Source of the DNA: Chara braunii | Lineage: Eukaryota > Streptophyta > Charophyceae > Charales > Characeae | Length of the DNA stretch: 64,000 bases | NCBI GenBank assembly: GCA_003427395.1 | Contig: BFEA01000240.1 | Coordinates: forward strand, 196,884-260,883 | Direction: 5' to 3' | In this document: positions 19,751 through 31,171 of the stretch, piece by piece | Position numbering within the stretch: the stretch's first letter is position 1 | How the letters are laid out: the number at the start of each line of letters is the position of its first letter | Position numbers and translations under genes: made by a program | The notes under the pieces: model-generated | What the model was told of the DNA's origin: nothing | The model's input: only the letters and a program-made list of their open reading frames with translations | Databases searched by the model: none

Positions 19751-19834
19751 TGCAATTGAGTTTTGAGCCCGCAACTTGATACCACAATGCGCATTTCCAA
19801 CCAGTGCTCTAACCACTGAGCCACATCAACTGGC
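19751..19834 (-). repeat. tRNA-like sequence (SINE head candidate)
   Basis: On the minus strand TGGCTCAGTGGTT (19811-19823) matches a Pol III A box within a tRNA D-arm context (GTGGCTCAGTGGTTAGAGCA). GGGCTCAAAACTC (19758-19770) is a weak B box 40 bases later. No clean cloverleaf closes, so this is tRNA-derived rather than a tRNA gene. It directly precedes the truncated end of the LINE1 ORF1 fragment. Confidence 0.45.
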
Positions 19835-19845
19835 CAAGCGATCAT

Positions 19846-21299
19846 GCATTTGAATCCTGATGGGATCAGACGATTTTGTGATTTTTATTGATTTGGAGGT
19901 CAGATGATCACAAGAATGTGAGGGACTGCCCGGGTCATCCTGCATCAGCAGCCCCCTGCCTGACCACTAAAAACGGCATCTTAGAGGGATCCCGAAGACG
20001 TCCACTTCAGACAAGGCAACAATGTGCCTCCTGGTACAGGGGCTGGGAGAAATACATCGTAGCCTGATGCGCTATAACTGATAGGGAAAGAGAAAGCCAC
20101 TCCTGTGGACAATGGTACGAATGGGACAATAGAAGATAAGGTTGAAGTTGGTACGCAAACTACAAGTTCCCACTCTGCACAAGGGTAGAGTAGTGAAGTG
20201 CAAGTAACCACAAACTTAAAGGGCGCCTAATACATGCGCGCCTGAACCCAAAGGTCCTTGTGCGTGTCCATGTTACAGGTTGACGTGGAGTCACGCCAGT
20301 CCACGGAGGAGAAGGGGAGGTGATAGGTACACTCCTGTCTCTGATCTTTGAGCTCCTTAGATTCTGCGAGATTCTCCATAGCCACTGTGTTCTCTTACAT
20401 GGTGGATGGCCCAACAATGTTGGCGTTGTTCAGCATTGATGGACTAGGCGGAGTGTGCCCCCAAGAAAGGAATGTTTTGTTGGAGTCATCACAGGGATGG
20501 AAGGAATGGTCGCAGCCACCTAGCAGAGACTGGTATTGAGGCAATTGAACAACTAGTATAAAAATTTATATCTCCCTGTCACGTCGGATCCAGATCCTAC
20601 ATTCACAGTTCGTGTACCATCAACATGGTCTGCGAATAATGAAATACAAAGGGCTCTCATAAGTCGAACAGTCTTTTGTCGTCATCCGTTTTTGTATGGT
20701 ATTTTCAAATATAGAATTAGTACTTTTGTTACCGCGCCAGATCCTCCATTCATAGTTCTCTTACACTCATCTGAGTCTGCGAAGAGTAGCACGCAATAAT
20801 CTCCCATTTCGTTTTCTGGTATACGTCTGGATCGCCGTCTTAATGCGTTGTCATTTTAGAAAAAAGGAGACGGTCAAAAAATAGTCATACTAAGGAAGTA
20901 GTGAAGTTGCACTGTGTGCCCTAATTTTGTTCACAATGGTTAGTTGGAAATGAAGGAATTAGAGAGACAATGTCAATGCGGAGGATGAACATGATTCGCA
21001 GAGGTTGGTTGACATTATAAAGTTGAGCGAATGACTGGCTGCAAGGAAGGAGAATTTGAAGACTGACGAAGATAGTTGAATTGGTATGTTCCTTCCGTTC
21101 TTCATCACATCACCCTGAATCCGCATCCTCCCTCGTGTTCCCGCATACCCTCTAGGTTCCAAGCCACCAAGGAAAAAATTTAACTTCACACAAATTCACC
21201 AACACTGGACGCTCACATGTTTTCAACAGTGTGGATAGTGTGGTCCATTCACCGTTGTAGTCCAAGGCTGTACGTGGAATCATAGATAAGTAGCTAGCC
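19846..21299. other. Intergenic sequence, no gene seen
   Basis: The only structure noted is a diverged ~150 bp direct repeat around 20580-20780 (CCAGATCCTACATTCA versus CCAGATCCTCCATTCA, each followed by a GTCTGCGAA-like end). Short frames here have no supporting features. Confidence 0.4.
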
Positions 21300-21664
21300 T
21301 TTCTATCTCACAACCTTTCTTTCTTGATTTTTTGATAATTAATTTAGTTAATTATTATTATTTAGTTATTATTAATTATTGTGAAGGAAGGAGTATACTT
21401 AAGGCCTGTTGATGATTGAATTCACATGTCAACCTGGAGTCCATTTTGTAGAATTCGTAGAATTTTGATCCACTTCTGATTCACTTATGAGTTAAACTAT
21501 TAGATATTTAATTTAAAAAGCGAGGAAGTATACCCAAGAGATTCCAAGCAATGCTGACTGAATTTTATGGACACGAACTAACATCACAGATAAAGTTGAT
21601 TTATAGTAGCACATCTACTATTCCCTGTCTTCAGTCATCCACTTCCTTCCCTCATAAAACCACA

Positions 21665-23787
21665 ATGAATATGAGCTTCAAATGTGCAAAAGGGTCTGAC
21701 TCATTGCTATTTTACCAAGGAGCAAGGAGGCATGCAATGATGAAACAGATTGGCCCAATACCATACACTCGTCCGGGAGCGATGGTCACATATCGCAATA
21801 TGAGGAGGATGGGAGGACAGTCAGGAAATCAGACTGGGAAAAAAATAAATTATATTCCATCTCAGGGGACTTTTTCGGGCACCATGATCACCGGTTCACT
21901 ATGTGCCACAGGGGGAAGGGGACAATCGGACAAGTGCCCCACCAAACACATCAAGTGATCTCACCTTCTGCCAATACCTTTACCCTGAATCCAAAGGAAT
22001 TTTCATCCTTACAGCCTGATAGCACAACAAGGGGACAGGCCATACATCTGGTCAGTATCACGACTAACAATGTCAACCAAGCAGAAGAAAGTGATCTGAT
22101 TATGCAAGATGGAGATGGAGATGATGGAGATGATAAAAATGGAATAAGTGATGATGAGGTACGGACTGAAGATTAAAAGATGTAGGAAAAAGTACATCCC
22201 TCATGAATAGAGTAGAAATGGAAGAAAATAGACAATGGACCAGCTCAAGTAGCCCAACAACCTTCATGGGCACAGAAAGTGAGGGAATCTCTGCAAAACA
22301 AAACACTAATCATTCAGCGCCCCTCAATTGATCCAACCGAACCTCCTGCAGAAGAATTGAAAGTCCCTCCAAGGAACCTTTCCTTAGCAAGGGCGTATTT
22401 CCTCTCGCTCTTCCTTTTCCCATCGGAACAATTAGTTATAGACCAGGGGGGAAGGAAAACTTTAATGAAGTCTTACCCTCATGACAAACTGGCTCAACGT
22501 GACCTAGCGTACAGCAAACATGACAGTAATTGGATATTTGATGATGACGCTGCCTATAAATCGGTCAACGACAAGATAAAATATATATGTAAAAAGCTAG
22601 AATCGTTGACGGAAAGACCGGAAGGGATAATAAAATTCTTTCTAATTCAACCAATCACCCCCACAGTTTTTACTGTACTAAGCCTTTTCGATAAGGACAA
22701 GGAAGGTTGAAAGAGAATGTTCTGGGATCGGTCTGAAGTCAGAATCTATCCATGGCTGTCAAGGAAGGTTGAACCGGAAGAAAAAAGGGAGCAAATGGTG
22801 AAGGATTTCTATTGGGTCGAGTTCAAACACATCCCAATAGAAATCCAAGTTGTCTTCATCCGTGACTTTGGGCAGCAGTATAGGATTGTGGACTTCATCA
22901 ACCCGCTGCCTTCCTATGTGGCCAAAAGAGATGATTACTTAATGTTGGCTTTGGATCTTCCTGGAGTAGATAATGAAGGATTTCTACTAGGTCGAGTTCA
23001 GACACATCCCAATAGAAATTGAAACTGCCTTCATCCATGACTTTGGGCAACAGTATAGGATTTGGACTTCATGAACCCGCTGCCTTCCTATGTGGCCAAG
23101 AGAGATGATTACTTAATGTTAGCTTTGGATCTTCCTGAAGAACAACTACTTTCACTTGACGACATTATTCCGTTCAAAATGGGAGGGCGGGTTTATCAGA
23201 TCCACACAACCCATAAATTCAGGCCGTGGTGCTTTAAGTGTAAAGCCTATGAACATCTTCACACAGACTATGCATGCCCCCAGCACCCCTAGCATGCGAT
23301 TCCCCCTGATCGGCGTCCCAAAAGAGACCCACAAAGACCTAACAGATGAATTTCAGCGGTGTCAGGAGAGATAAGAGTTCTAGGTACCGCCTCTCCTTTC
23401 CTCTTGCTAGCCACTAAATATGGCCGGCGTACAGGGAAACCTCTTATTAAACATGAGATATGTAGATTCATCAAAGACAATCTCCCCCCGGGAAGTACAT
23501 CTTCCCTCACCATAATCGAAGGGGACCATCGATTGACAGAGTGGGACGTGTTTCCGAAATACGAAGTCTGCAAACACGTCGACCTCAAATGTCTCAATCA
23601 GGACTTCTTGATAGAACTACAACAAATGAAGATTAAAGCAAGTAGTTTCTGGTCAGAGACTGACGTTGAAACGTTGCTTGTCCGTCTTCTAAGTCAACGC
23701 ATTCTAATGCCAGGAGGCCTGTTGGATCTAGGCCCTTGGCATAAATTCTCAATTGTATCGGATACTCTCACTATAACCCAACCTTAA
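21665..23787 (+). pseudogene. LINE2 ORF1 (nucleic-acid-binding protein), broken
   Basis: It begins MNMSFKCAKGSDSLLFYQGARRHAM, matching the LINE3 ORF1 start (SESLLFYQGAIRHALL). Further blocks are LSLARAYFLSLFLFPSEQLVID, LIQPITPTVFTVLSLFDKDK and RSEVRIYPWLSRKVEPEE. A tandem duplication (22801-22963 and 22976-23137) repeats the YWVEFKHIPIEIQ to LALDLP segment and shifts frame. The zinc knuckle CFKCKAYEHLHTDYAC (CX2CX4HX6C) follows at about 23230. A deletion then joins it to the conserved C-terminal region (IIEGDHRLTEWDVFPKYEV). The role in the family is RNA binding and chaperone activity for target-primed reverse transcription. Confidence 0.75.
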
Positions 23788-23825
23788 GTCTGTTTTGTTG
23801 TTGAGACCGTTTTGAGACCGTTGAT

Positions 23826-26800
23826 ATGGAAAAGTTTTCGGTAGTTGATGCCTTATATAATAAGGATAAAACCTGAAAATCCATTAAAAAACAAACAGAC
23901 TTGGATCTGAGATCTCTGAATGTCAATTACTACATAAAAAGGGTGATAAATGTAATATTCGCAATTACAGGTTCATCACACTGTTCGCTGTGGTATATAA
24001 ACTCATATGAAAAACTCTGACGAATCGTTTAAACAAAATTATAACTGATATAATTCATCCCTCTCAAACGGGCTTTATTCAAGGAATGAATATTCATGAT
24101 AATATTTTATTAATTAATGAGTTAATTAAGCTCTCACGTCAATCTAAGCATAATGCTGCCTTTATTTTTATAGATTTTGAGAAAACATATGATCACGTAG
24201 ATTGATTCTTCCTTGATAAATGCCTCGACACATTTAACTGCGGGCTGGATTTCAGAAGGTAGATTAAGATCCTACATGAGAATGCTACTACGAGAGTCAT
24301 GGTCAATGGTGATGTGGCTCCCCCTATATCGTTGCAGAGATTAGTAAGGCAAGGGGATCTAGTCTCCCCATTCCTTTTTGTAATCATTATGAAAGTTGTC
24401 GCAGCTAACATCCGTCAACACAAAGACATAAGGCGTATTTAAGTTGCTTTCATCCCTAAGGAAGCCATACCAGTTTGCTCTCGATTTTGTAAACTGGATG
24501 AATTTTGTAAACTTTCTGACATGAGGGTAAACTGGGGAAACAAAACACTTGGTTAGTGAATTTACTATCAAGGAGGTAGGCTACCGGAAAAGACAATGAT
24601 CAAATGACGCTCTCCTGAAACACCAATTAGAGTCCTAGGGATATCCCTTTCAGCGTTAGGCAAACCAGCTTTCAATAATGTTGTGATCATACAACATGCA
24701 CATTCAAAACCAGAATTATGGAAAAACGAACACACCTCGTTGTTGGGTAGAACACTAGCTATTTACAATGTGGTTTTGACCTGGCTCTGGATAAAGTAAC
24801 CATAAAAGTATTACAAAGACAATTAGCATCCTTCCTTTGACGTCGTAATCATGAATGTGAAAACGCCATTAGTAGGGTGACATGGTGATCTATTATCCAA
24901 CCCAAATCTAAAGGCGGTCTAGGCGTTATTGATCCCAACACCCAAGCGATGACTTTGTCCATACAGTGGCTTAAGCGCCTCCTATTCAATCCCCAGACCC
25001 CTTGGAGCAAGTTGGCCTGTGAACAAATAAGAAGACTAGCTACCCCCACTGCATAGGTAGTTGACCCCCTCATGTGGCTGCAAAATCGATTATGGTCACT
25101 CCCGAGGGGCACTTCAACAGTACTCCAAAATCTGGAACTCTCTGACCGCCAAGCCGCCAGGGCTGATCTAGGTAGAGATCCGATTTGGATTGATCTGTTA
25201 AGAACATGGAGGAAATTACCTCTCACAGATAAGACGGCACCTGAAAGATGGGAAGAGGTATCTCAACAACCACTATCCAACAACACACTCATCAAAGACT
25301 CCCAAGGCTGTACCCTTAATTGTTCAGATTGACCTTGGAAATGGTGGATAAAAAATGGAATTACACGCATCAGGGACATCTGGAACACTGTGGACAGAGA
25401 CTAGATAGACCCGTCGATTATTCATGGAAGACTAAGATACTGCCACCATCAGAAAATAACTCTAGAACAAATAATTGACAATAGTTCCCTTGGAATTGGT
25501 CAGAATTCTAAGAAAAGGACTCACTCTTACCCCAAGCGATTGGGTGTCCATATCTGATCAACCAGGATTGGTGGGAAATGTAGTTGAAGTCGCACTACAG
25601 GAGATATTTTGATGTCTATATTTGATATGGGAGAGGATGGATACCTAAAGTCAAGACTACAGCAACAAACTGGATGGTTCCAGAAGGATAGACTATTTAG
25701 GATCAGGGTCCTAATGATCAAGGAAAAATGACTGGCCTATAAACCGGACACTCCCATTTCCCACCTCCCCTTAGATCCGGTATGCTGGTCCTGGTCTTCT
25801 GCGACAACCATAAGAGGTTCTCACACCAGGATGCTTCACACACTGTCAGTCAAGTCCACTTGCAGGATGCTTCGTCCCAAGGTAAATATAAAGGATAAAA
25901 TAGAAGACCGATGGATGAAACACCTAAATGTAAGCAAAGAAGAGTTGCGACCACTCAAGTGGTTCCATTCCATCAAATCTAGACCTGCCAAAATGGCATC
26001 GCTGCAGTGGCAAATCACTCATCGCTACTTACCCACTAATGATTGGATCATTGACAGAACCTCGCTCGAAAAAAAAAAGAATAGCCCTACCCTGATGTAA
26101 GTTCTGCAAATCAGCCTTCCCTTCCAAACTAATCCCGGAAACTATAGAACATATTTTCTTGCAATGTCCAGGTTCTGTATGGCTATGGCGCTCGTGGGAC
26201 AGGATTTTGAACCATGTAGAAACACCCCTCCCCTGACCATGGAATTAGAAAGCTCTTCTGCTCGGGACCTGGAACCCGATCCAAGTGGATAAATTCACAT
26301 CCAATCTATTTACAATCGGAAGAACAGCGGTCATTTGGGCATTATGGACTCGTAGGTGTACTTATGAGATGGAAGGCGCCAGGATTGATGGTCCCGAATT
26401 TACAAAAACCATTAAGCATTAAATCCAAGTAGAAATTACTGCTGGATGGGAACAAACCCCACCAGGGGAAATGTCAAGTGGTTCAAGGCAGAATAGTTTA
26501 GTAGGTTAGAACAGCGGAATCATAATTCGCATGTCGGGGGTTCGAATCCCTCTTCCGCCAGTCGTTTATCTATGCTTTCTTCAAGCTTATATATACTACA
26601 CGATACGCTTGAATTCTCCAATTTTGAAGGGAAAACTCCAATTTCTGAATTCAGAAAAGGACATTAAGCAACACATCAAGACATTTAATCAGAACTGCCT
26701 TGGAGGGGACCAAGGAGGGAAGTTGGGGCAGGTGAAATGGGAAGGAATACAAGAGAGTGGTCAGGTGGTGTTCCCAACAAATTACCGCTTACTTTTCAAT

Positions 26801-26920
26801 GATTGGAGTAACATTGATTCCATCATCCCAATGAGACCACTATCAGAATTTCCGGACCTTTTTCCTCCTTCTGGACTACCTGTAGTTCCCAAGTCATGGT
26901 ATGTGCCTGACTCAGAATAA
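23826..26920 (+). pseudogene. LINE2 ORF2 remnant (EN/RT), deleted and full of stops
   Basis: It opens MEKFSVVDALYNKDKT and LDLRSLNVN, the endonuclease start. At about 23926-23931 it jumps to YKKGDKCNIRNYR in the RT, losing roughly 1.6-1.7 kb relative to LINE3. RT blocks IIHPSQTGFIQG, FIFIDFEKTYDHVD and RQGDLVSPFLF are present, but the segment with the FADD active site is missing at about 24480-24500 (VCSRFCKLDEFCKLSDM). The rest is a stop-rich C-terminal region including IEHIFLQCPGSVWLWRSWD (zf-RVT type). A 3' part after the tRNA insertion reads LGGDQGGKLGQVKWEG. Confidence 0.75.
26487..26560 (+). tRNA. tRNA-Met(CAU)-like gene or tRNA-derived insert
   Basis: A 74-nt sequence folds into a complete cloverleaf. 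The acceptor GGCAGAA/TTCCGCC has one A-C mismatch; the D stem is GTTT/GAAC with AGTAGGTTA loop; the anticodon stem GCGGA/TTCGC has loop ATCATAA (anticodon CAT); the variable loop is ATGTC; and the T stem GGGGG/CCCTC has loop TTCGAAT. The discriminator base is A; CCA is not encoded. The sequence looks bacterial- or organelle-like rather than plant nuclear. It lies inside LINE2 ORF2 3' sequence, so it was inserted there. It may be a pseudo-tRNA, an organelle DNA insert or a SINE head. Confidence 0.65.
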
Positions 26921-27004
26921 GTACCAGTGTTCATTCCAGTGCTCCTTTTGAAGGGCTTGCTCTCACTCTTTAAACTCTCACTTAGATAAGTAGGTGGAAG
27001 TGGT

Positions 27005-27311
27005 AGGTGGACATGCATATCTTGCGCCCGTTTCTGGGTGAAGAGGCACAGGAGCCAAACCTCCTTATCCTTTCATATCTCTTCCTATCTTTATGCTCAC
27101 TATCATCTAATCAGAAGGGACGCTGGGCCCGGTTCCCAGCACGAGCTGTACCTTGTCTTTTCAAGTGCTAAAAGTGCTAGGTGGACATGCATATCTTGCG
27201 CCCGTTTCTGGGTGAAGAGGCACAGGCGCCAAACCTCCTTATCCTTTCATCTCTTCCTATCTTTATGCTCACTATCATCTAATCAGAAGGGACGCTGGGC
27301 CCGGTTCCCAG
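27005..27311 (+). repeat. 174-bp tandem duplication ending in a gap
   Basis: AGGTGGACATGCATATCTTG begins at 27005 and again at 27179, with near-identical sequence after each. Every unit carries a copy of the SINE head motif (GACGCTGGGCCCGGTTCCC). The second unit runs into the N gap, which suggests more copies were collapsed. Confidence 0.8.
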
Positions 27312-27549
27312 NNNNNNNNNNNNNNNNNNNNNNNNNNNNNNNNNNNNNNNNNNNNNNNNNNNNNNNNNNNNNNNNNNNNNNNNNNNNNNNNNNNNNNNNN
27401 NNNNNNNNNNNNNNNNNNNNNNNNNNNNNNNNNNNNNNNNNNNNNNNNNNNNNNNNNNNNNNNNNNNNNNNNNNNNNNNNNNNNNNNNNNNNNNNNNNNN
27501 NNNNNNNNNNNNNNNNNNNNNNNNNNNNNNNNNNNNNNNNNNNNNNNNN
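27312..27549. other. Assembly gap (238 N)
   Basis: A run of N replaces the rest of the 174-bp tandem array. Frames reported across it are meaningless. Confidence 0.98.
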
Positions 27550-27790
27550 GATTTTCATCACTGTCTGGAGATGCCACAAGGATAGTAGTGCTGTGGGACT
27601 GTAAAAGTTTTTCTCAGGCAAATCAGAGTAGCTCATTAGGTTAACCCATAGGAAATATGTGACAAGGGGCTGCAGACACCTGGAACTGAGATCAGACTAA
27701 AGAGCCAAATGATAGACAGACACAACAAGCAAGGTTCCAGGCAGGGGCTGAGTTCATAGGAAGAAGGAGCGCCAGAAGTAGGCAGGGAAT

Positions 27791-28025
27791 GAAGCAGCCC
27801 GGAGCAAAAGGTGCTCTATGACAGTGACTGGCAATGGCCACAGCCCCAGCGAAGCTCTGTACTAGTAAGATGTATCCAAGTGACGCTGGACCCAGTTTCC
27901 AGCAGGTGCCTCTCCCCACCAATAGAAGGAGCAACCTGACAGGCGAAGCCTCAATTCTGGTGGTTCTCTTACCACCACTGGAATAGAGGCCTTGCAAAAG
28001 GGCTTTAAAAAAAAAGAAGAAAAAA
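27791..28025 (+). mobile_element. SINE-like copy S1 (long form)
   Basis: The core starts at 27882 (GACGCTGGACCCAGTTTCC), followed by CCCCACCAATAGA, a hairpin region (27945-28003) and poly-A to 28025. Upstream sequence 27791-27881 (GGCCACAGCCCCAG, AAGATGTATC) also matches the upstream part of the inverted copy at 53572-53805, so the full element is at least about 230 bp. No tRNA-type A or B box is recognised. Confidence 0.65.
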
Positions 28026-29390
28026 GGATGTGAGGGACTGTCTCTTTCTTAAAGCCAAAACAGCAAAAAAGAGGCCACAAGGGATAGCTGTGTGAAGTGT
28101 GGTGGCAGCGGAGAAAAGGACAAAAAAGGGGGTGCATCACCACCGGTTTCATTGGACTTTCATTGGCTGAACTTCAGCACTCTGTAGACCCCCCTATCAA
28201 TGGTTGAAGCCATGATCTATGTGGATCTTCAAGGGGACTACTACCAGCCACCCATCCCGATCAACTACCCTAGAGGTGATAAGAGCACCACAAAGGTTGG
28301 AGGCCTTCTGGAGAGAGCTGTCTCCAATCTATTCGTGGGGAGCAGCACGTGTTGGAATACCGTGCTGAATCCTGGGCTTCACGGCCCTAAATGTGAATCC
28401 ATCAGGGCTGACAGTCGATTTCTCCAGGCCTTTATCATAGCACAGGGACTAACGGATGCCTACTGTACGCTGCACCTGGAAACATCGGTTCACCTGGCAC
28501 GGTTCACAGTCCCCTCCGTGTTGCAGAAGGCTATATTTTTTTTCTCATGCAGGGCAAGCCATAGGTTACCAGGATTTTACCATGATTCTCGTGCAGGCTT
28601 CCAATGGCCTGCCTGAATGCACCATGATTTTGCCCTGTATGTACCAGGATTGCCATGATTTTAGCATGAATTTTTCTCAGCAATCATGGGACCACTGGAT
28701 CAGGGTCCCGTGGTATGGTCCCATGATTGCTGAGCTCAAAATCTCTCAGCAGGAAAAGTTCAGCCTTTCATATTTTAAACCACCAGTACTTGGCCCGGCT
28801 ATCAGCCGCGGGGAAAAAAAAGTAGAAACGTTTCTAGTCGGATGAATTTGGGCGCTCCTGTAGTAGCCCATACGTTTCCTAAAATTGTGGCACGTTAACG
28901 GGCACGACTCTAGGAAGTTCTGGTGGCTTAAACTGAATGTGCCTCCCCTCCAAGTTCGGGAGGGGATTCACTGGATACAGAACAATTTGCGGCAATGGGA
29001 ACAAGGGAGGCATCTCTTCGAATCTGACGCGGAGTTCGCAAACAAAAAAAAAAATTATGACGAGGACTGGACAGAAGTGGGTTCCATATAGTGCAAGGAT
29101 CATTGAACAATATCTCCCTCATGAATTTCAAAGCACGCAGCGGGTTGGTTGGTGTTATGTGGCCTGGTGGTACGAAGGACCACCCAAAAGCAAAAAAGCC
29201 GTTAAAAAAATAAAACTAGTTCCAAAAGAAACCTGCGCCAGACGACCTGGGCCCCGCGACAGTACAGCAAAAGAATGTTCCAATGGCCAAATGGACGTTT
29301 CAAGTTCCATAGTGCCGGACAACCTCGACCACACAACAACGGGGGAAAAACAAGTTCCGATGCCCAAATAGAAACCTGCGCCAGACGGTG
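28026..29390. other. Unannotated sequence with a perfect inverted repeat
   Basis: I see no gene. A degenerate SINE-head-like stretch lies near 28335-28375. A perfect 19-bp inverted repeat with a 21-base loop is at 28676-28734 (arms CTCAGCAATCATGGGACCA). GAAACCTGCGCCAGACG is repeated near 29228 and 29370. Confidence 0.4.
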
Positions 29391-29394
29391 ACCA

Positions 29395-29640
29395 ATGCCT
29401 TCGGCATTAGCCTCGGCGAGGCGCTGGTCGCTGTTGGGAGGTGTGGTGCTGGTTGCTCATGAGTGGCGAGGCACTGGCTACCGACAGGTGGCGAGGTGCT
29501 GGCCTTTTGAGAGGGACGAGGCACTGGTTTTCCACACGTGGAGAGGCGCTGGCGGCTTTCAAAGGGCGAGGCGCTGGCTGCTGGTGGGTAAACACGAGCG
29601 GGCGAGCGTGCTGGTGATGTGGCGCGGGGGTAGGAGGTTG
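29395..29640 (+). repeat. ~33-bp minisatellite (GGCGAGGCGCTGG)
   Basis: About seven diverged units each begin with a GGCGAGGCGCTGGCT-like motif. The 211-residue open frame over it (29395-30030) results from the repeat composition and I do not treat it as a gene. Confidence 0.55.
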
Positions 29641-30015
29641 CACTTGACGCACGCGCAGAAACCAGAGGTGCTAGGCCACGCCACGTCATGGGCTGACATG
29701 GCATCTGGTCTGAGTCACAGGAAGAAGGGAGAGTGGTGGCGACAGCTGCTGCTCGATCATTCTTCTGGTGACTTCCGCATGTACTCCATATCCAACGCCC
29801 CAGCAGGAGGCTTTTTTTGCTCAAGCGAGTTGGCGCAAGCGAACAGTCGGTGGAGGAACGCAGAGTTAACCCCATGGAGACTGAAGTGTGTTGGACGACG
29901 GACTAGAATGGAGCGCAAAGTGCGAGGGTTATCATATGATTGGAGTGTGTGGAGGGAGATCATCAGGGAGCTATTCGTCAGCATTATCACAGCGCTGACC
30001 ATCATTATCAACAGG

Positions 30016-30152
30016 GAGGTCATCATCTAGGATGCAGCTGTTCTTCATCAGGAGGTCATCATTAGTGGAGCTCCTCTTCATCAAGGAGGTCATCATTAGG
30101 GGAGCTGCTCTTCATCAGGGAGGTCATCATTAGGGGAGCTGCTTGTCATCAA
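30016..30152 (+). repeat. ~36-bp tandem repeat, four units
   Basis: Four units start GAGGTCATCAT, continue with TAGGGGAGCTGCTC and end in TTCATCAGG. They sit at the head of a CAT/ATC-rich tract that continues to about 31120. Confidence 0.75.
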
Positions 30153-30159
30153 GTTGTTT

Positions 30160-31171
30160 CCTTGTTCTATTGTTTGTTTTGTCTCTTGCAGGTTATCATC
30201 ATCTTAGTATTGCTGCTGGGAGGTTATTATCTTCATCAACATTTTTTGTTCCATACGATGCTGATCGTCATCATCTTCTTCATACTGCCGGACGCTCATA
30301 GCACAATGGCGAAAAGAAAACAAAAAAGCTTCATTGCGCAGTGCGCTGCTGTCATCATCGTGCGCTTCTAGGACGTCGTAAATTCAATCATTCCGCACGA
30401 CACTCCTCGCCATCTTGACATTGATTGTTGACATCATCAGGGTGTGGTGGGTCTTCCTCATCACTGCGCTGCTTCTTCTCATTAACCTATTCATTAGTCT
30501 CTTCATCCTAGGGCACTTCTCACCGTCCTCATCTCATCGAGTTTTCCGTTCTCATCAACTTCATCAACCATTATCATCATCATTATCATCATCATTATAA
30601 TCAACCTCTCAATTCAACTTCATCAACCATTATCATCATCATTATCATCATCATTATAATCAACCTCTCAATTCTTACTTCCCTGTTCTTTTCTATTCTT
30701 GAGGTTGTAAATATCCTCCCCACAAGGTTGCTGACGTGGAGGGCATGATGGATTGAGTGGGGAGAGCTCTTTTCTGCAGGGGAAACACAAGGCGGAAAGT
30801 GTTTGCCGATAAGGAATAAGGGCGAACAAGGGGGCCTGTCTAACTCTGGGGCTGGGAGAGATGGAAGGCGGAACATCATCTACTAGCGGTGGCAGATTAG
30901 GACAGAGATAGCTTGAGGTAGGTTTTTTGGGGGAACAACCTTCTCTGAGGGGAGTAGGGTAGAGGGAGGCTTTCCTATTGTTGGGGCTGTGAGGAACCGT
31001 TCAACAACAGAGTGGTTCTGATTAGCGGAGGCAGCAAGCAAGAGGAGGGGTGGTAAGAGGGGAAATCATCCGCATCAACATCATCATCCTTATCATCATC
31101 ATCATCATCATCATCATCAGATTGGTTGTTTGCTCAGGATCCCACTATTATCAGATCCGAATTCTTAGTTG
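30160..31171. repeat. CAT-rich low-complexity tract with 59-bp duplication
   Basis: CAACTTCATCAACCATTATC starts at 30556 and again at 30615, giving a 59-bp tandem duplication with ATC microsatellite inside. A second (ATC)n run is at 31080-31121. I see no gene. Confidence 0.6.

Larger units (their letters stand above)
21300..26990 (+). mobile_element. LINE2: family A L1-type retrotransposon, internally deleted
   Basis: It contains an AT-rich 5' leader (from about 21300, similar to the LINE3 leader), ORF1 (21665-23787) and a shortened ORF2 (23826-26920). ORF1 carries a 175-bp tandem duplication and a C-terminal-linker deletion. ORF2 has lost most of the endonuclease and the RT active site. A tRNA-containing segment is inserted near the 3' end. 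No poly-A tail is visible. It is inverted relative to LINE3. Confidence 0.8.

Noticed and set aside
27038-27636. Long frames over the second gap
   Set aside because: Most codons are N; the rest is the 174-bp tandem repeat.
28200-28616. 138-codon open frame
   Set aside because: Contains a degenerate SINE-head-like stretch and no recognisable domain; probably chance.
29395-30030. 211-codon open frame
   Set aside because: It covers a 33-bp minisatellite and low-complexity sequence; no domain and no conserved copy.
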